Below the pieces are notes generated by a model. The model was not told where the DNA came from. It did not search any database and saw only the letters and a list, made by a program, of their open reading frames with translations. The position numbers and the translations under genes are program-made. Positions 24,865-33,203 of a stretch of 34,326 bases of DNA are shown piece by piece. This DNA is from JBILXY01 sp044378055 (GTDB lineage: Bacteria > Patescibacteriota > JACMRA01): NCBI GenBank assembly GCA_044378055.1, contig JBILXY010000011.1, positions 1-34,326 on the forward strand. Direction: 5' to 3'. Numbering within the stretch: the first letter of the stretch is position 1; each line of letters starts with the position of its first letter.

Positions 24865-26058
24865 TTAATTGTTAATTTTAATAATTTCCCCGCAGCCCTT
24901 CTTCTTTAAAGTTTCGTATCTTTTGTTTTCGCTTCTGGAAAAATCGTAATCAATTTCAAACAACTTTCCTTCTTTCTTTAATTTAGGAATTATATCGGTG
25001 TAAATGTTTAATAAACTTTCTTCGGAAAAAGGCATAATTCCAACTTTTTCTAATTCATTAAATTTTTCTGGCCACAAATTCCAATTTTCCAAAAATTCAG
25101 ACCAAGTAATATCACCAGGGGCAAAGCCAACTGCCCCAGCTTTTTTACCGTAAATATCTAGTAAATCATCAAATCTTCCACCTCCAAAAAGAGAACGGGA
25201 ATTTTCTTTGTTAGTATCAAAAGCTTCAAAAATTAAACCAGTATAATAGGCCTGTCCGCGAACAATTGTGGCCGTAAATTCTAAATTCACATCAGGCTGA
25301 ATTTTAGGCAAAGTTTCTAAAATCAACTTCATTTCTGGCTGGTTCAAAGCAATTTCAAGGTATTCCTGCCAAGCCTGCCCATCTTTTTTTGCAGTTTGAA
25401 TAATTTTTTCAGCGTCAGTTGCCGAGACAACCTCAGATAATTGAGCCAAACTTTCTTGCTCGGTTTGCTTGTACCAGCTATCAAGTATTTTATAAATCTG
25501 GGTACGAGAAGAAGTCCAGCCATTTTTTTCTGTCCATTCATCTAGAACTAGTCTGTTATTGTACAAAATTTTATATTGCTCTTTTTTGGCCCCAAAAGCT
25601 TTAAAAAGCTCGGCTGATAAATTCAATATTTCCAAATCCACAGGCCCGCGCTCTGCGCCTGCAATGTTAACTTCCATTTGATAAAATTCCCTCATTCTGC
25701 CTTTCTGTGGTCTTTCATACCTAAAACAATTGGCAATACTAAACCACCTTATTGGAAGTTTTAATTGATCAAATTTATCAGCCACAAGCCTGGCAAAGCT
25801 TAAAGTAAGTTCTGGGCGCAGAGCAATTTTTCGGTCACCCTTATCTGTAAAAGAATACAGTTGCTGGCTTCCAAGTTCTTCTCCACTTTTAGCAATAAAA
25901 GCCTCGGCGTTTTCAATAATGCTGGAATCGTATTCAGAAAAACCATTGGCAACCATAGCCTTTCGCCAAGTATCAAAAATATATTTTCGCTTCAACAATT
26001 CATCAGGATACAAATCACGAGTTCCTTTATAAGGTGTTGTCGGAAAAATTTGAGACAT
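24865..26058 (-). CDS. hisS: Histidyl-tRNA synthetase, C-terminally short
   Basis: 397 residues; usual bacterial HisRS has about 420-430. It charges tRNA-His. Class II core motifs are clear: motif 1 around GTRDLYP...; motif 2 as FRYERPQKGRMREFYQMEVN; motif 3 / HisB region as LFGGGRFDDLLDIYG followed by GAVGFAPG. The HisA motif reads VRGQAYYTG with the key Arg at 267, but the usual RGLDYYTG has Leu-Asp where Gln-Ala stands here. The anticodon-binding domain begins normally (VGIMPFSEESLLNIYTDIIPKL) but ends after RYETLKKKGCGEIIKINN, without the last strand and helix (the usual IIG.dE...g.v.vr.l). Two further stop codons follow within ten bases. It may still work, but these two deviations deserve attention. 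It is the last gene of the minus-strand run from rsmA. Confidence 0.93.
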   Translation of the reverse strand: MSQIFPTTPYKGTRDLYPDELLKRKYIFDTWRKAMVANGFSEYDSSIIENAEAFIAKSGEELGSQQLYSFTDKGDRKIALRPELTLSFARLVADKFDQLKLPIRWFSIANCFRYERPQKGRMREFYQMEVNIAGAERGPVDLEILNLSAELFKAFGAKKEQYKILYNNRLVLDEWTEKNGWTSSRTQIYKILDSWYKQTEQESLAQLSEVVSATDAEKIIQTAKKDGQAWQEYLEIALNQPEMKLILETLPKIQPDVNLEFTATIVRGQAYYTGLIFEAFDTNKENSRSLFGGGRFDDLLDIYGKKAGAVGFAPGDITWSEFLENWNLWPEKFNELEKVGIMPFSEESLLNIYTDIIPKLKKEGKLFEIDYDFSRSENKRYETLKKKGCGEIIKINN

Positions 26059-26105
26059 ATTAATTCAAAATTAAATTGCATAAACAAAATTGGCAAATCA
26101 CAGTC

Positions 26106-26143
26106 GTAGCGGCGATCCCGGATCGCCATTGGCAAAACGAGGT
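26106..26143 (+). repeat. GTAG-headed hairpin repeat with conserved tail
   Basis: GTAGC then GGCGATC-CCG-GATCGCC (26106-26127), followed by ATTGGCAAAACGAGG. The tail matches that after the units at 12041 and 12132, so the repeated unit is longer than the hairpin. It sits between femAB and hisS, in the middle of a same-strand gene run. Confidence 0.8.
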
Positions 26144-26166
26144 CGTTCAATAAATCACACTTCCCC

Positions 26167-27267
26167 CTAAAACCCTCTCTTCTTAGCTCTCCAGGTTTCA
26201 AAAGCCCAGGTAATCCAGTATTTCCAAGATAAAATAAAATCTTGAGCTGGTATTAATTTCATATCGTTTCCGCCAAAACCTCGTTTGAATCTTCCTATAG
26301 AATACCAAGGGTGATTTGGTCTATCTTCAGGTGAAACTCCCCAAAAATCATAGGTTTCGCAGCCCATTTCTTTGGCTAATTTTATTCCCGTCCACTGGCA
26401 CAAATATGAAGCAGGAACATTTTTATCTAACAAATTCGCCCCCTGATGATAAAAAGCCCTTTTACCTGAAAATAGATACATCCCCCAAGAAAGAACCTTT
26501 CCTTCGTGCCTTACTGCCATTAATTTAGCATCGGCAAATTCTTTAAAAGAATCATATTCGGCCTGTAAATATTCTTTGCTAAATGGTACAAACTGCCCAC
26601 GCAAAGCTGTATCTTTGTAAACTTCGTGCAATTCATCCGAAATTTCTTCCACAAACTCGGTTTTAACCTCGCCAGATTGAACCATATTTTCTGCCTTTTT
26701 AATCATCTGACGCATGGTTTTTCTCATTCTACCAAGTATAGTTTCTACATCTGAAGTTACATCCACCACCGTAGTTAATTCGTGGTGCATATGAATTGGA
26801 GCTTTTCGGAAACCGAGACTTGGAAAGAGTTCGGCTATTTCTGGCATGTCTTCGAAAATTGGTGAAAACCTTATAAAACTAGCATCTTCGTTTTTTCCCA
26901 AATGCGATAAATACTCGGTGAAGGCAAACAGTTCAGCTTGAATTTCTTTAATTAAATGTTGCGAAGGTGTTCGGCCTTCTTTAACTTGGTCTAAATAATC
27001 TGCATATGCTGCGGTTTGTGGCCCGTGGGGACAGAATAAAAATGTTCCTCGTTTAGCTTGTATTTTAAGAATTAAAGCAACCCCAACCAGTTCAGTATGA
27101 TTATAAAGGCCTAATTGCCAGGTTTTATGTCCGAAATTATTATTGAAATCCACCCAAGCTTCAGAATGCAAAAAGGTATTAAGATTAAGTTGATTAACAA
27201 AATCTGACCATTCATTGTCGTCGGTTATAATTTTAACTTTATAGTTTTTTAAGGCGGATTCAGGCAT
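26167..27267 (-). CDS. FemAB-type peptidyltransferase (peptidoglycan interpeptide bridge)
   Basis: 366 residues. FemA/B/X proteins add amino acids from aminoacyl-tRNA to the peptide stem of the cell-wall precursor. Two GNAT-like halves are visible: the first with LGLYNHTELVGVALILKIQ and RGTFLFCPHGPQ; the second with KLMAVRHEGKVLSWGMYLFSGKRAFYHQGA and a typical end, CETYDFWGVSPEDRPNHPW...FKRGFGG. Between them (about 190-215) is the helical region RMRKTMRQMIKKAEN, where FemA has its coiled-coil arm but much shorter, as in FemX or single-residue transferases. The ATG overlaps the stop codon of lepB by one base (TAATG), so the two are translated together. The exact amino acid added cannot be read from sequence. 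Family is firm. Confidence 0.9.
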   Translation of the reverse strand: MPESALKNYKVKIITDDNEWSDFVNQLNLNTFLHSEAWVDFNNNFGHKTWQLGLYNHTELVGVALILKIQAKRGTFLFCPHGPQTAAYADYLDQVKEGRTPSQHLIKEIQAELFAFTEYLSHLGKNEDASFIRFSPIFEDMPEIAELFPSLGFRKAPIHMHHELTTVVDVTSDVETILGRMRKTMRQMIKKAENMVQSGEVKTEFVEEISDELHEVYKDTALRGQFVPFSKEYLQAEYDSFKEFADAKLMAVRHEGKVLSWGMYLFSGKRAFYHQGANLLDKNVPASYLCQWTGIKLAKEMGCETYDFWGVSPEDRPNHPWYSIGRFKRGFGGNDMKLIPAQDFILSWKYWITWAFETWRAKKRGF

Positions 27268-27938
27268 TAGTTTGAAATATTATATTTTGGTACTTTGTAA
27301 AACCCAGACTTTTCAGCCGGTAACACTCGGTAAAATTCTCTTCCTAGAATATCTTTCTTTTCAATTGGTCCAAAAGATCTGCTATCGGCGCTGCCTCCAC
27401 GATTATCACCTAATACATAATACTGATTTTTCCCTAACAAAACTTCTTCATATCTCTGCCCGCCTGAATTTAAGTTTTTATAAGTTGTAGCAGTAGGGGC
27501 CAAATAACTAGATTCATTTAACTGAACTCCGTTGGTGTAATCAGCATTATATATGAAAACACTGCCGTTTTCAAAAACAACTTTTTCACCTGGTAAACCA
27601 ATCACCCTTTTAATAAATAAGTCTCTTTTCCCAGAAATATCTGGAGGGGATTTTAAAACAACCACCTCCCCACGCAGAAAAGTGCCGAACTTTGGGGTTA
27701 ACTGATCAATGTAAATAACATCAGCCGTGTCATATGTAGGGTACATTGACTTTCCAGAAATACCAATTACATCGAAGATAGTCCATCTAATTACAACATA
27801 AATTACAGCAACCGATACGAAAACGCGTAGAAAATATAGAAAATATTCTACTAACTCCTGTCTTAGGGTGGGGTTGATTCGCTTCTGAATTTCAGAAGGA
27901 CCAGCTATTTTTTGAAAAATTATTCCGCTATTAGACAC
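27267..27938 (-). CDS. lepB: Signal peptidase I
   Basis: 223 residues, start GTG at 27938 (no alternative in frame nearby, no Shine-Dalgarno site). It cleaves signal peptides at the outer face of the membrane. Seen: a cytoplasmic N-terminus; one membrane helix at about 34-52; box B SGKSMYPT with the nucleophile Ser64; box D DLFIKRVIGLPGEKV with the general base Lys110; box E YVLGDNRGGSADSRSFGPI at about 174-192. Size is normal for a single-helix enzyme. It would process the secreted proteins in this window. It follows dnaA by 50 bases and is coupled to the femAB-like gene by a one-base overlap. Confidence 0.96.
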   Translation of the reverse strand: MSNSGIIFQKIAGPSEIQKRINPTLRQELVEYFLYFLRVFVSVAVIYVVIRWTIFDVIGISGKSMYPTYDTADVIYIDQLTPKFGTFLRGEVVVLKSPPDISGKRDLFIKRVIGLPGEKVVFENGSVFIYNADYTNGVQLNESSYLAPTATTYKNLNSGGQRYEEVLLGKNQYYVLGDNRGGSADSRSFGPIEKKDILGREFYRVLPAEKSGFYKVPKYNISN

Positions 27939-27988
27939 AGTTTTGTTTAATGTTATTCATTTGTACAAACAAAACCAAATTAATTGAA

Positions 27989-29419
27989 CTATTGATTTAA
28001 AATTTGTTTAACCAATTCAATTTGTTGCTGCACTTTAATTTGATTTATACGGCAAGTTTCAATTTTTTGGCAACCATGCAAAATTGTTGAATGATCTTTA
28101 CCACCAAGCACTTTACCAATAGCAGGGAAAGAAAGGTTCAATTCATACTTCATAAACCACATGGCAATTTGTCTGGCCATGGCTACATCTTGCAACCTAC
28201 TTTTACCCATTATTTCAGCCTTTGGAACACCCATTACTCTGGAAACTGCCAAGATAATACTTTCAGGATTTTGATATTTAACATTCAAGTTCAAATTTAC
28301 AGCCGCAGAAGTTAAACCAGATAAGGTTTTATCTAATTCTTGCTGACCAATTTCAGTTCTTCCAGACAAATTGTAAATTGCTTTAACCCTATTCAAAACT
28401 CCTTCCATTTCTCTTACGTTAGTTTCAACTTTGCTGGCTATTTGCAAAATTTGCTTGTCATCCAAAGGAAGGCCAAATCTTAGGGATTTATCTTTAATAA
28501 TTGCAATTCTATCTTCCAAAGAAGGAGGGTGAATATCTACTACCATTCCCCATTCAAACCTGGAAATTAAGCGCTCTTCGATAGCAGCCTGTTGTTTTGG
28601 TGGCCTGTCTGAAGTAATAATTATCTGCTTGTTTTGCTGATGAAGTTCATTAAAAGTATAGAAAAATGCTTCTTGAGTTGCTTCTTTGCCAGAAATAAAT
28701 TGGATGTCATCGATTAATAATAAATCTACAGTTCTGTAATATTCTCTAAACTGGGTAGTTTCGCGTTTTTGAACTGCTAAAATATATTGATTGGCAAAAG
28801 TTTCTGCAGGAATGTATTTAATATTAATACTTGGCCTTTCTTCAAGCATTTTTTGGCCAATAGCTTGCAGTAAATGGGTTTTACCAAGTCCTACTTTTCC
28901 ATATAAGAACACAGGATTATACAAAGTTCCAGGCTGACGAATAACGCTGTGAGCTACATTAACTGCTAATTCATTATTTCTAGTAACAACAAAATTTTCA
29001 AAAGTGTATTTTGGGTTTAAGTTGTTTAAAGTTTTCTTTGGTAAATAGCTGCTTAATAAAGTTGGCTGGGTTACTTCCTGAAAATTAATTGGTGCAGTTT
29101 TTTCCTGTTCTTCAATATTGTCTAAAAGTTGTTGAGAAGGAGCTGGAATTGGTAAAGCTTCTTGATCTTGGTGAATTTCGTATTCAACATGAATTACGGA
29201 AGGATAATAAGCCTGAATAGAGTTTTTAAAGTCTTGCTTGTATTTTTTTTCAATAAAATTGCGGTTAAAAGCCGATGGAACAGCCAAAACTATTTTTCTA
29301 CCCTGATTGGAAGTGGAAACAAATTCTACACGGCTAAAAAAAGCTTTGTAAGTACTAGAAGAAACCTTCTCTTTGAGGTTCTCTAGAACTAGTGGCCAAT
29401 AGTTGTGTGTAACTGACAT
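27989..29419 (-). CDS. dnaA: Chromosomal replication initiator DnaA
   Basis: 476 residues from the ATG at 29419; a TTG at 29446 would add nine residues not typical of DnaA. DnaA opens the origin and recruits helicase. Domain I (1-85) starts HNYWPLVLENLKEKVSSSTYKAFF; domain II is a short linker; domain III is AAA+ with Walker A GKVGLGKTH near 172, Walker B LLLIDDIQF near 235 and ISRFEWGM further on; domain IV has the DnaA-box signature GKDHSTILHGCQKI near 440-452. In most bacteria dnaN follows; here lepB does, and rsmA precedes. The 80 bases upstream show no cluster of TTATNCACA boxes, so this is probably not the origin. Confidence 0.97.
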   Translation of the reverse strand: MSVTHNYWPLVLENLKEKVSSSTYKAFFSRVEFVSTSNQGRKIVLAVPSAFNRNFIEKKYKQDFKNSIQAYYPSVIHVEYEIHQDQEALPIPAPSQQLLDNIEEQEKTAPINFQEVTQPTLLSSYLPKKTLNNLNPKYTFENFVVTRNNELAVNVAHSVIRQPGTLYNPVFLYGKVGLGKTHLLQAIGQKMLEERPSINIKYIPAETFANQYILAVQKRETTQFREYYRTVDLLLIDDIQFISGKEATQEAFFYTFNELHQQNKQIIITSDRPPKQQAAIEERLISRFEWGMVVDIHPPSLEDRIAIIKDKSLRFGLPLDDKQILQIASKVETNVREMEGVLNRVKAIYNLSGRTEIGQQELDKTLSGLTSAAVNLNLNVKYQNPESIILAVSRVMGVPKAEIMGKSRLQDVAMARQIAMWFMKYELNLSFPAIGKVLGGKDHSTILHGCQKIETCRINQIKVQQQIELVKQILNQ

Positions 29420-29526
29420 GATGAATTTAAAATTTCCACAACACAATTTTTTTATTTTTATTTGCTACAAGCACTTTTTATCTATTTGGTGAGGCTAAAC
29501 TGGATATTGTAAGACTGATTAAGTGA

Positions 29527-30489
29527 CTATTCTTTGTCAACGCACAATATTTGGTGCAATATTGGAACATAATTATCTTTATTTAGTCGAGCCGATTTTT
29601 CTAAACCAAGCTTTTCAAGCAATTTGTCTATTCTATCCACTTCCCAGCCGATATTTCTTAGATTATTCAATATTGTTTTACTTGGCAAACCAAATAAGTT
29701 TTTTAATAAAAATAAAGCTTCGTTTCTATTCTGAACTGTGTTTAAAAACGCCAACTCTTCCTTTGGATATGCAGAAACTAAAGCCGAAACAATTTTAGGT
29801 TGTGGCATAAAATAATGCCTAGGAAAAATCATCACTTTCTTAAAATCCCAAAATAAATTTAGCCACGCCCCAAAAAAAGTAAAACTTCTATCTAAACTGC
29901 ATAGTTTATTCACCACTTCTTCTTGCAACAGAACCAAAAAAGATACATCAGGCCTTGCAACTGCCAAATCTACCAAAATTCTTGAACCTAAATTATACGG
30001 TAAATTAGCCACCATAGCCCAATCTTCTTTCAAATAATAATCAATAAAACTTGGCGGAACTACAGTTGGAGTTAGAAAGTCGGAGTTATTCGAGTCCCTG
30101 CCCGCTCCAGCTTTGTTGTTCACCAGATTAAGTGGCTGAGTATCAATTGAGTTAATATCGAGTGAGTTGTTTTTTAAACCCTTCTCATCACTTTGCCCGA
30201 TAATTTCCTTCTGCCACTGATAAAAGTCGCCTAGGTAAAGTTTGGCTTTGAATTCATTCTCAAAAATATCCTTGGTTTTTTCAACCATTTCAGGATCAAT
30301 TTCCACAGCAGTAACCTTAAGATATTTGCTTGTAATAGCGGTTAAATCACCCAGACCAGGACCAATTTCCAAAATTGAAGTGACACCCACTTTTTGCAAA
30401 AAGTTTTGAATCACAATTTCCATTCTATCCTTTGCTTGCTGATTTACCAGAAAATTTTGCCCAAACTTCTTTTTAGCTATTACATCCAT
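29527..30489 (-). CDS. rsmA: 16S rRNA dimethyladenosine transferase (KsgA)
   Basis: 320 residues, about 45 more than E. coli KsgA. It dimethylates two adjacent adenines near the 3' end of 16S rRNA using S-adenosylmethionine. Seen: KKFGQNFLVNQQ at the N-terminus; motif I LEIGPGLGDLT at 40-50; the acidic VEIDPEM at 62-68; catalytic motif IV NLPYNLGSRIL at 162-172; and the C-terminal helical domain with MPQPKIVSALV. Between LYLGDF and WAMVANLPY, where most homologues have about 10-20 residues, there is a stretch of some 60 (95-155) of Asn/Ser/Asp-rich sequence, likely a disordered surface loop. It is first in the run rsmA-dnaA-lepB-femAB-hisS. Confidence 0.95.
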   Translation of the reverse strand: MDVIAKKKFGQNFLVNQQAKDRMEIVIQNFLQKVGVTSILEIGPGLGDLTAITSKYLKVTAVEIDPEMVEKTKDIFENEFKAKLYLGDFYQWQKEIIGQSDEKGLKNNSLDINSIDTQPLNLVNNKAGAGRDSNNSDFLTPTVVPPSFIDYYLKEDWAMVANLPYNLGSRILVDLAVARPDVSFLVLLQEEVVNKLCSLDRSFTFFGAWLNLFWDFKKVMIFPRHYFMPQPKIVSALVSAYPKEELAFLNTVQNRNEALFLLKNLFGLPSKTILNNLRNIGWEVDRIDKLLEKLGLEKSARLNKDNYVPILHQILCVDKE

Positions 30490-30555
30490 ATTTTAAGAAA
30501 AATTTAGATAGCCAGTTTTGACAACCAGTTTTTAAAAAATAAGGGTGAAGGAATT

Positions 30556-31410
30556 ATGGACAGCATCGTTCAGACTTCGTATAAAGATAGTAAAATTGTT
30601 ATAGATTTAAATGGCGGGCTTTTATTAAGTTGGAAAATTAAGGATAAAGAAATTTTCTACCAGGGTTCTACCAAAAGGCGTTCTGGAGTACCAATTTTGT
30701 TTCCTTTTGCAAATCCATTAGAGGGAGGAATTTTTAAGATTTCAGGCAAACAAATTTCTCAGCATGGCTTTGGCCGAGATTCAATGTGGAAATTAAAAGA
30801 AATTTCAGAACCAAGCATAGCTATAAACTTAACAAACAATGATATTTCTGAAGAAATGCAAGCCGCCTACCCCTTTCAATTTGAAGTTAAAATTACAGTG
30901 GAGATTAATACTGCAAATAAGTTGAAATATATTATGGAAGTGATAAATTTGGGAGATAAACCTCTTCCAATCGCCCCAGGGCTTCATCCTTATTTCCCTA
31001 TCCAGCACGAGCATAAAAAAGATTTAAAAATTCTTTCACCAACCAACGAGTCGACTAATAGTGAATTGAGTGAAGTTGAGGAGGATATTTTATTTGATGG
31101 AAAAGCTATAGACTGGGATAAAAACACCAACGGATATTTTAACAAATTCCAAAATCAGGCTGAAATTATTTTTCAAAATAACAAAAAGATTACGATTACC
31201 GAGCTTGGCGAAAAACCTGAATTTCAAAACCTTGTAGTTTGGTCACAAAACTTAGAGGAAAAAGATTACGATTTCCTTTGTATCGAGCCATTTACAAGGG
31301 GCACCAACGCCATTAATGACCATCCAATTTTAGTTCAGCCAGGCAAGACTTGGGCAACGACACTCCAATTTTCTATAAAAAATCAAACCCCAGATTTCTC
31401 TGAGGCGTAG
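30556..31410 (+). CDS. Aldose 1-epimerase-like protein
   Basis: 284 residues. The galactose mutarotase-like family interconverts anomers of sugars or sugar phosphates. Family markers: RSGVPILFPFANP at 42-54, QHGFGRDSMW at 69-78 with His70, PGLHPYF at 141-147 with His144, and CIEPFTRGTNA at 242-252 with Glu244 as the likely base. The pattern is closest to the hexose-6-phosphate epimerase (YeaD) branch, but the sugar cannot be assigned. The start is set by AAGGA about four to nine bases before the ATG. It diverges from rsmA with TTGACA at 30518 upstream. The TAG stop codon is part of the GTAG head of a repeat at 31407, so the last residues (SEA) may have been set by that insertion. Confidence 0.88.
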   Translation: MDSIVQTSYKDSKIVIDLNGGLLLSWKIKDKEIFYQGSTKRRSGVPILFPFANPLEGGIFKISGKQISQHGFGRDSMWKLKEISEPSIAINLTNNDISEEMQAAYPFQFEVKITVEINTANKLKYIMEVINLGDKPLPIAPGLHPYFPIQHEHKKDLKILSPTNESTNSELSEVEEDILFDGKAIDWDKNTNGYFNKFQNQAEIIFQNNKKITITELGEKPEFQNLVVWSQNLEEKDYDFLCIEPFTRGTNAINDHPILVQPGKTWATTLQFSIKNQTPDFSEA

Positions 31411-31443
31411 GGGAAGGATCGTAGGGGAAGGATTCATCCTCCC
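31407..31443 (+). repeat. GTAGGGG hairpin repeat, with partial duplicate
   Basis: A truncated unit GTAGGGGAAGGATC (31407-31420) directly precedes a full unit GTAGGGGAAGGATTC-ATCCTCCC (31421-31443). It is the inverted counterpart of the repeat at 8302-8324, including TTTG and AAGATTTA beyond the hairpin. Confidence 0.75.
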
Positions 31444-31447
31444 ATTT

Positions 31448-31473
31448 GGGTTAAGATTTAAAACCCCCGTTTT
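31448..31473 (+). terminator. Weak terminator-like hairpin after the epimerase gene
   Basis: GGGTT / AACCC stem with a nine-base loop, then CCGTTTTG. Short stem and short T run; it may stop the epimerase transcript but is far from ideal. Confidence 0.3.
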
Positions 31474-31489
31474 GATTGAGCTTTAAGAC

Positions 31490-33157
31490 TTATTTCAACT
31501 CGAAAGTTTTAAGTAAATCTTTGGTGGATTGATCCATAATTTCTTTTAGCTTAGGATCATTTTTCATTTTATTTTGATAACAAACTGGGTCAAACTTTTC
31601 AGCTATTAAATTGAAATCTACATCTCTTGTCATACCGCATGCTTCAGCAATCGGAATAATTGGATAGCGAATTTCTGAAATATAGTCGGTTAATAAAATT
31701 TGATTATCACCTTTGTAAGCTAGAATAAGCACAGTTGGATTTCCAAGAACATCCTGACTTGCTGTTGCGTAAACAATTTTTGCTTTATCAGTTCCTGAAT
31801 AATTTATTTGGGTTGCATCAACTAGCTTTTGATAACCTGGTCCGCCTGAACAACTATTAGCAAATTGGCTTGTAATAATATTCAATGGATCAGAATTTGA
31901 AGTGCTAGTTACTGTTTTTTCATTAATGTAATCATTAAAAAGGTTAAAGCTTTCTTTCTGCTCTTTATCCAAATTTAATTTTGAACTTGTAACCTGCATA
32001 TATCCACCAAGTGCGTCACCAGGGAATTTGTAAGATGTTACGCCGAAAATTCCACAAACACTATTTACTCCATAACCATCTGTAACATAAGGAATTGTGT
32101 TAGTATTTTTTTCCAAAGAAGCATTTTTAGGTTCAACAGTAATTGCTAGTGTTGAATCTGCAATAGTTTTATCATCAATTACTTTTCCAGACCCATCCAT
32201 AACTACTTTGTTAGCTTGGCTAGTTACTAAGGAGATAAACTGAACTTGAATATCACTTCCCTTAACCACATTAACTTTTCTTGAAGTTTCTAGTTTATTG
32301 AAAGTATAGTTTGAAGTTTGGTATCCAACTAAATAGTACAAATTGTTGTATTCAAAGTAAATTGTATATTCTTCGTTATTAAAGGTACTTTGGTAAATTC
32401 TAACATTTTTTAATTCAGACTGAGTAATAAACCAACCTAGATTATCTTTAATAAATTGATTTCCATTCACTTTAAGCTCAATTCCGTATACAGATCTGGC
32501 AGGTTTACCGTTTTCTATAATATCAGATTTTAAGCCACTAAGTAGGTTTGTATCTTTAAGACAAGTTATACTAACACCGGTGTATGAATCTTGTTTAGCT
32601 TGGTCGGTCGAAGAAATGTATATTGTCTCGGCATTATCCGAAGTATTAGAAACTCTGTAAAAGCTACTAGGCTCGCCGTCTGAATATTTAGATGGGTATT
32701 TTATAGCTAAATCACATTCACTTAGGAAAGCAACATTGTTATTTTCATCCCAGTTTAACGGAGTGTATGGGTTTTTTTCTTTAACTGTATTTACAGCGAA
32801 ATCTTTGGGGTTGAAGGTTTTTTGAATAATTGTGCTTGGCTTATATTCGTCTGGGCCAAAAGCTTGAAGTGCCGAAGCAGAAACTGCACCTGCGGAAACA
32901 AGCATTAATAGGGTTGCCACGATGGCGTTTTTGGTGATTAAGTGTACGAAACTTAAATAGGAATCTTTGAAAGACATAAAAAATTGAGGTTTGTTTGGCT
33001 GCAATATTTTTCTTGCCCTTAGTTTCGCTTTATTATAATCCAGATCGCTTTCTAGCCATGCTTGCAAGACTTCCTCTTGTTTAAAGGGGTTTTTGGCTAT
33101 TTTAGACGAATCGTTATGATTATCTTGGGCGGAATTGAAAAGGTTATTGTTAAACAT
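31490..33157 (-). CDS. Single-pass membrane protein, putative anti-sigma factor
   Basis: 555 residues. The first 70 or so are cytoplasmic, charged and helical (EEVLQAWLESDLDYNKAKLRARKIL). One membrane helix follows at about 75-97 (IVATLLMLVSAGAVSASALQ). The remaining 450 residues are outside, beta-rich, with about seven cysteines that could form disulfides, and end DPCYQNK-like near the C-terminus. No enzymatic motif is recognised. It begins 46 bases after an ECF-type sigma factor on the same strand. Anti-sigma factors typically lie just downstream of their sigma factor and have this topology, so I infer that the cytoplasmic end holds the sigma factor and the outer domain senses something. 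The N-terminus lacks a visible zinc anti-sigma HxxxCxxC motif. The external domain may be new. Confidence 0.8.
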   Translation of the reverse strand: MFNNNLFNSAQDNHNDSSKIAKNPFKQEEVLQAWLESDLDYNKAKLRARKILQPNKPQFFMSFKDSYLSFVHLITKNAIVATLLMLVSAGAVSASALQAFGPDEYKPSTIIQKTFNPKDFAVNTVKEKNPYTPLNWDENNNVAFLSECDLAIKYPSKYSDGEPSSFYRVSNTSDNAETIYISSTDQAKQDSYTGVSITCLKDTNLLSGLKSDIIENGKPARSVYGIELKVNGNQFIKDNLGWFITQSELKNVRIYQSTFNNEEYTIYFEYNNLYYLVGYQTSNYTFNKLETSRKVNVVKGSDIQVQFISLVTSQANKVVMDGSGKVIDDKTIADSTLAITVEPKNASLEKNTNTIPYVTDGYGVNSVCGIFGVTSYKFPGDALGGYMQVTSSKLNLDKEQKESFNLFNDYINEKTVTSTSNSDPLNIITSQFANSCSGGPGYQKLVDATQINYSGTDKAKIVYATASQDVLGNPTVLILAYKGDNQILLTDYISEIRYPIIPIAEACGMTRDVDFNLIAEKFDPVCYQNKMKNDPKLKEIMDQSTKDLLKTFELK

Positions 33158-33203
33158 TTGATCAGCTTATAAGTACAAACAAGATTTTATGAAAAGTGTG
33201 ACA

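Noticed and set aside
29420..29526. Possible origin of replication upstream of dnaA
   Set aside because: Only one poor DnaA-box-like sequence (ATTTCCACA near 29432) is visible; no cluster and no AT-rich repeats.
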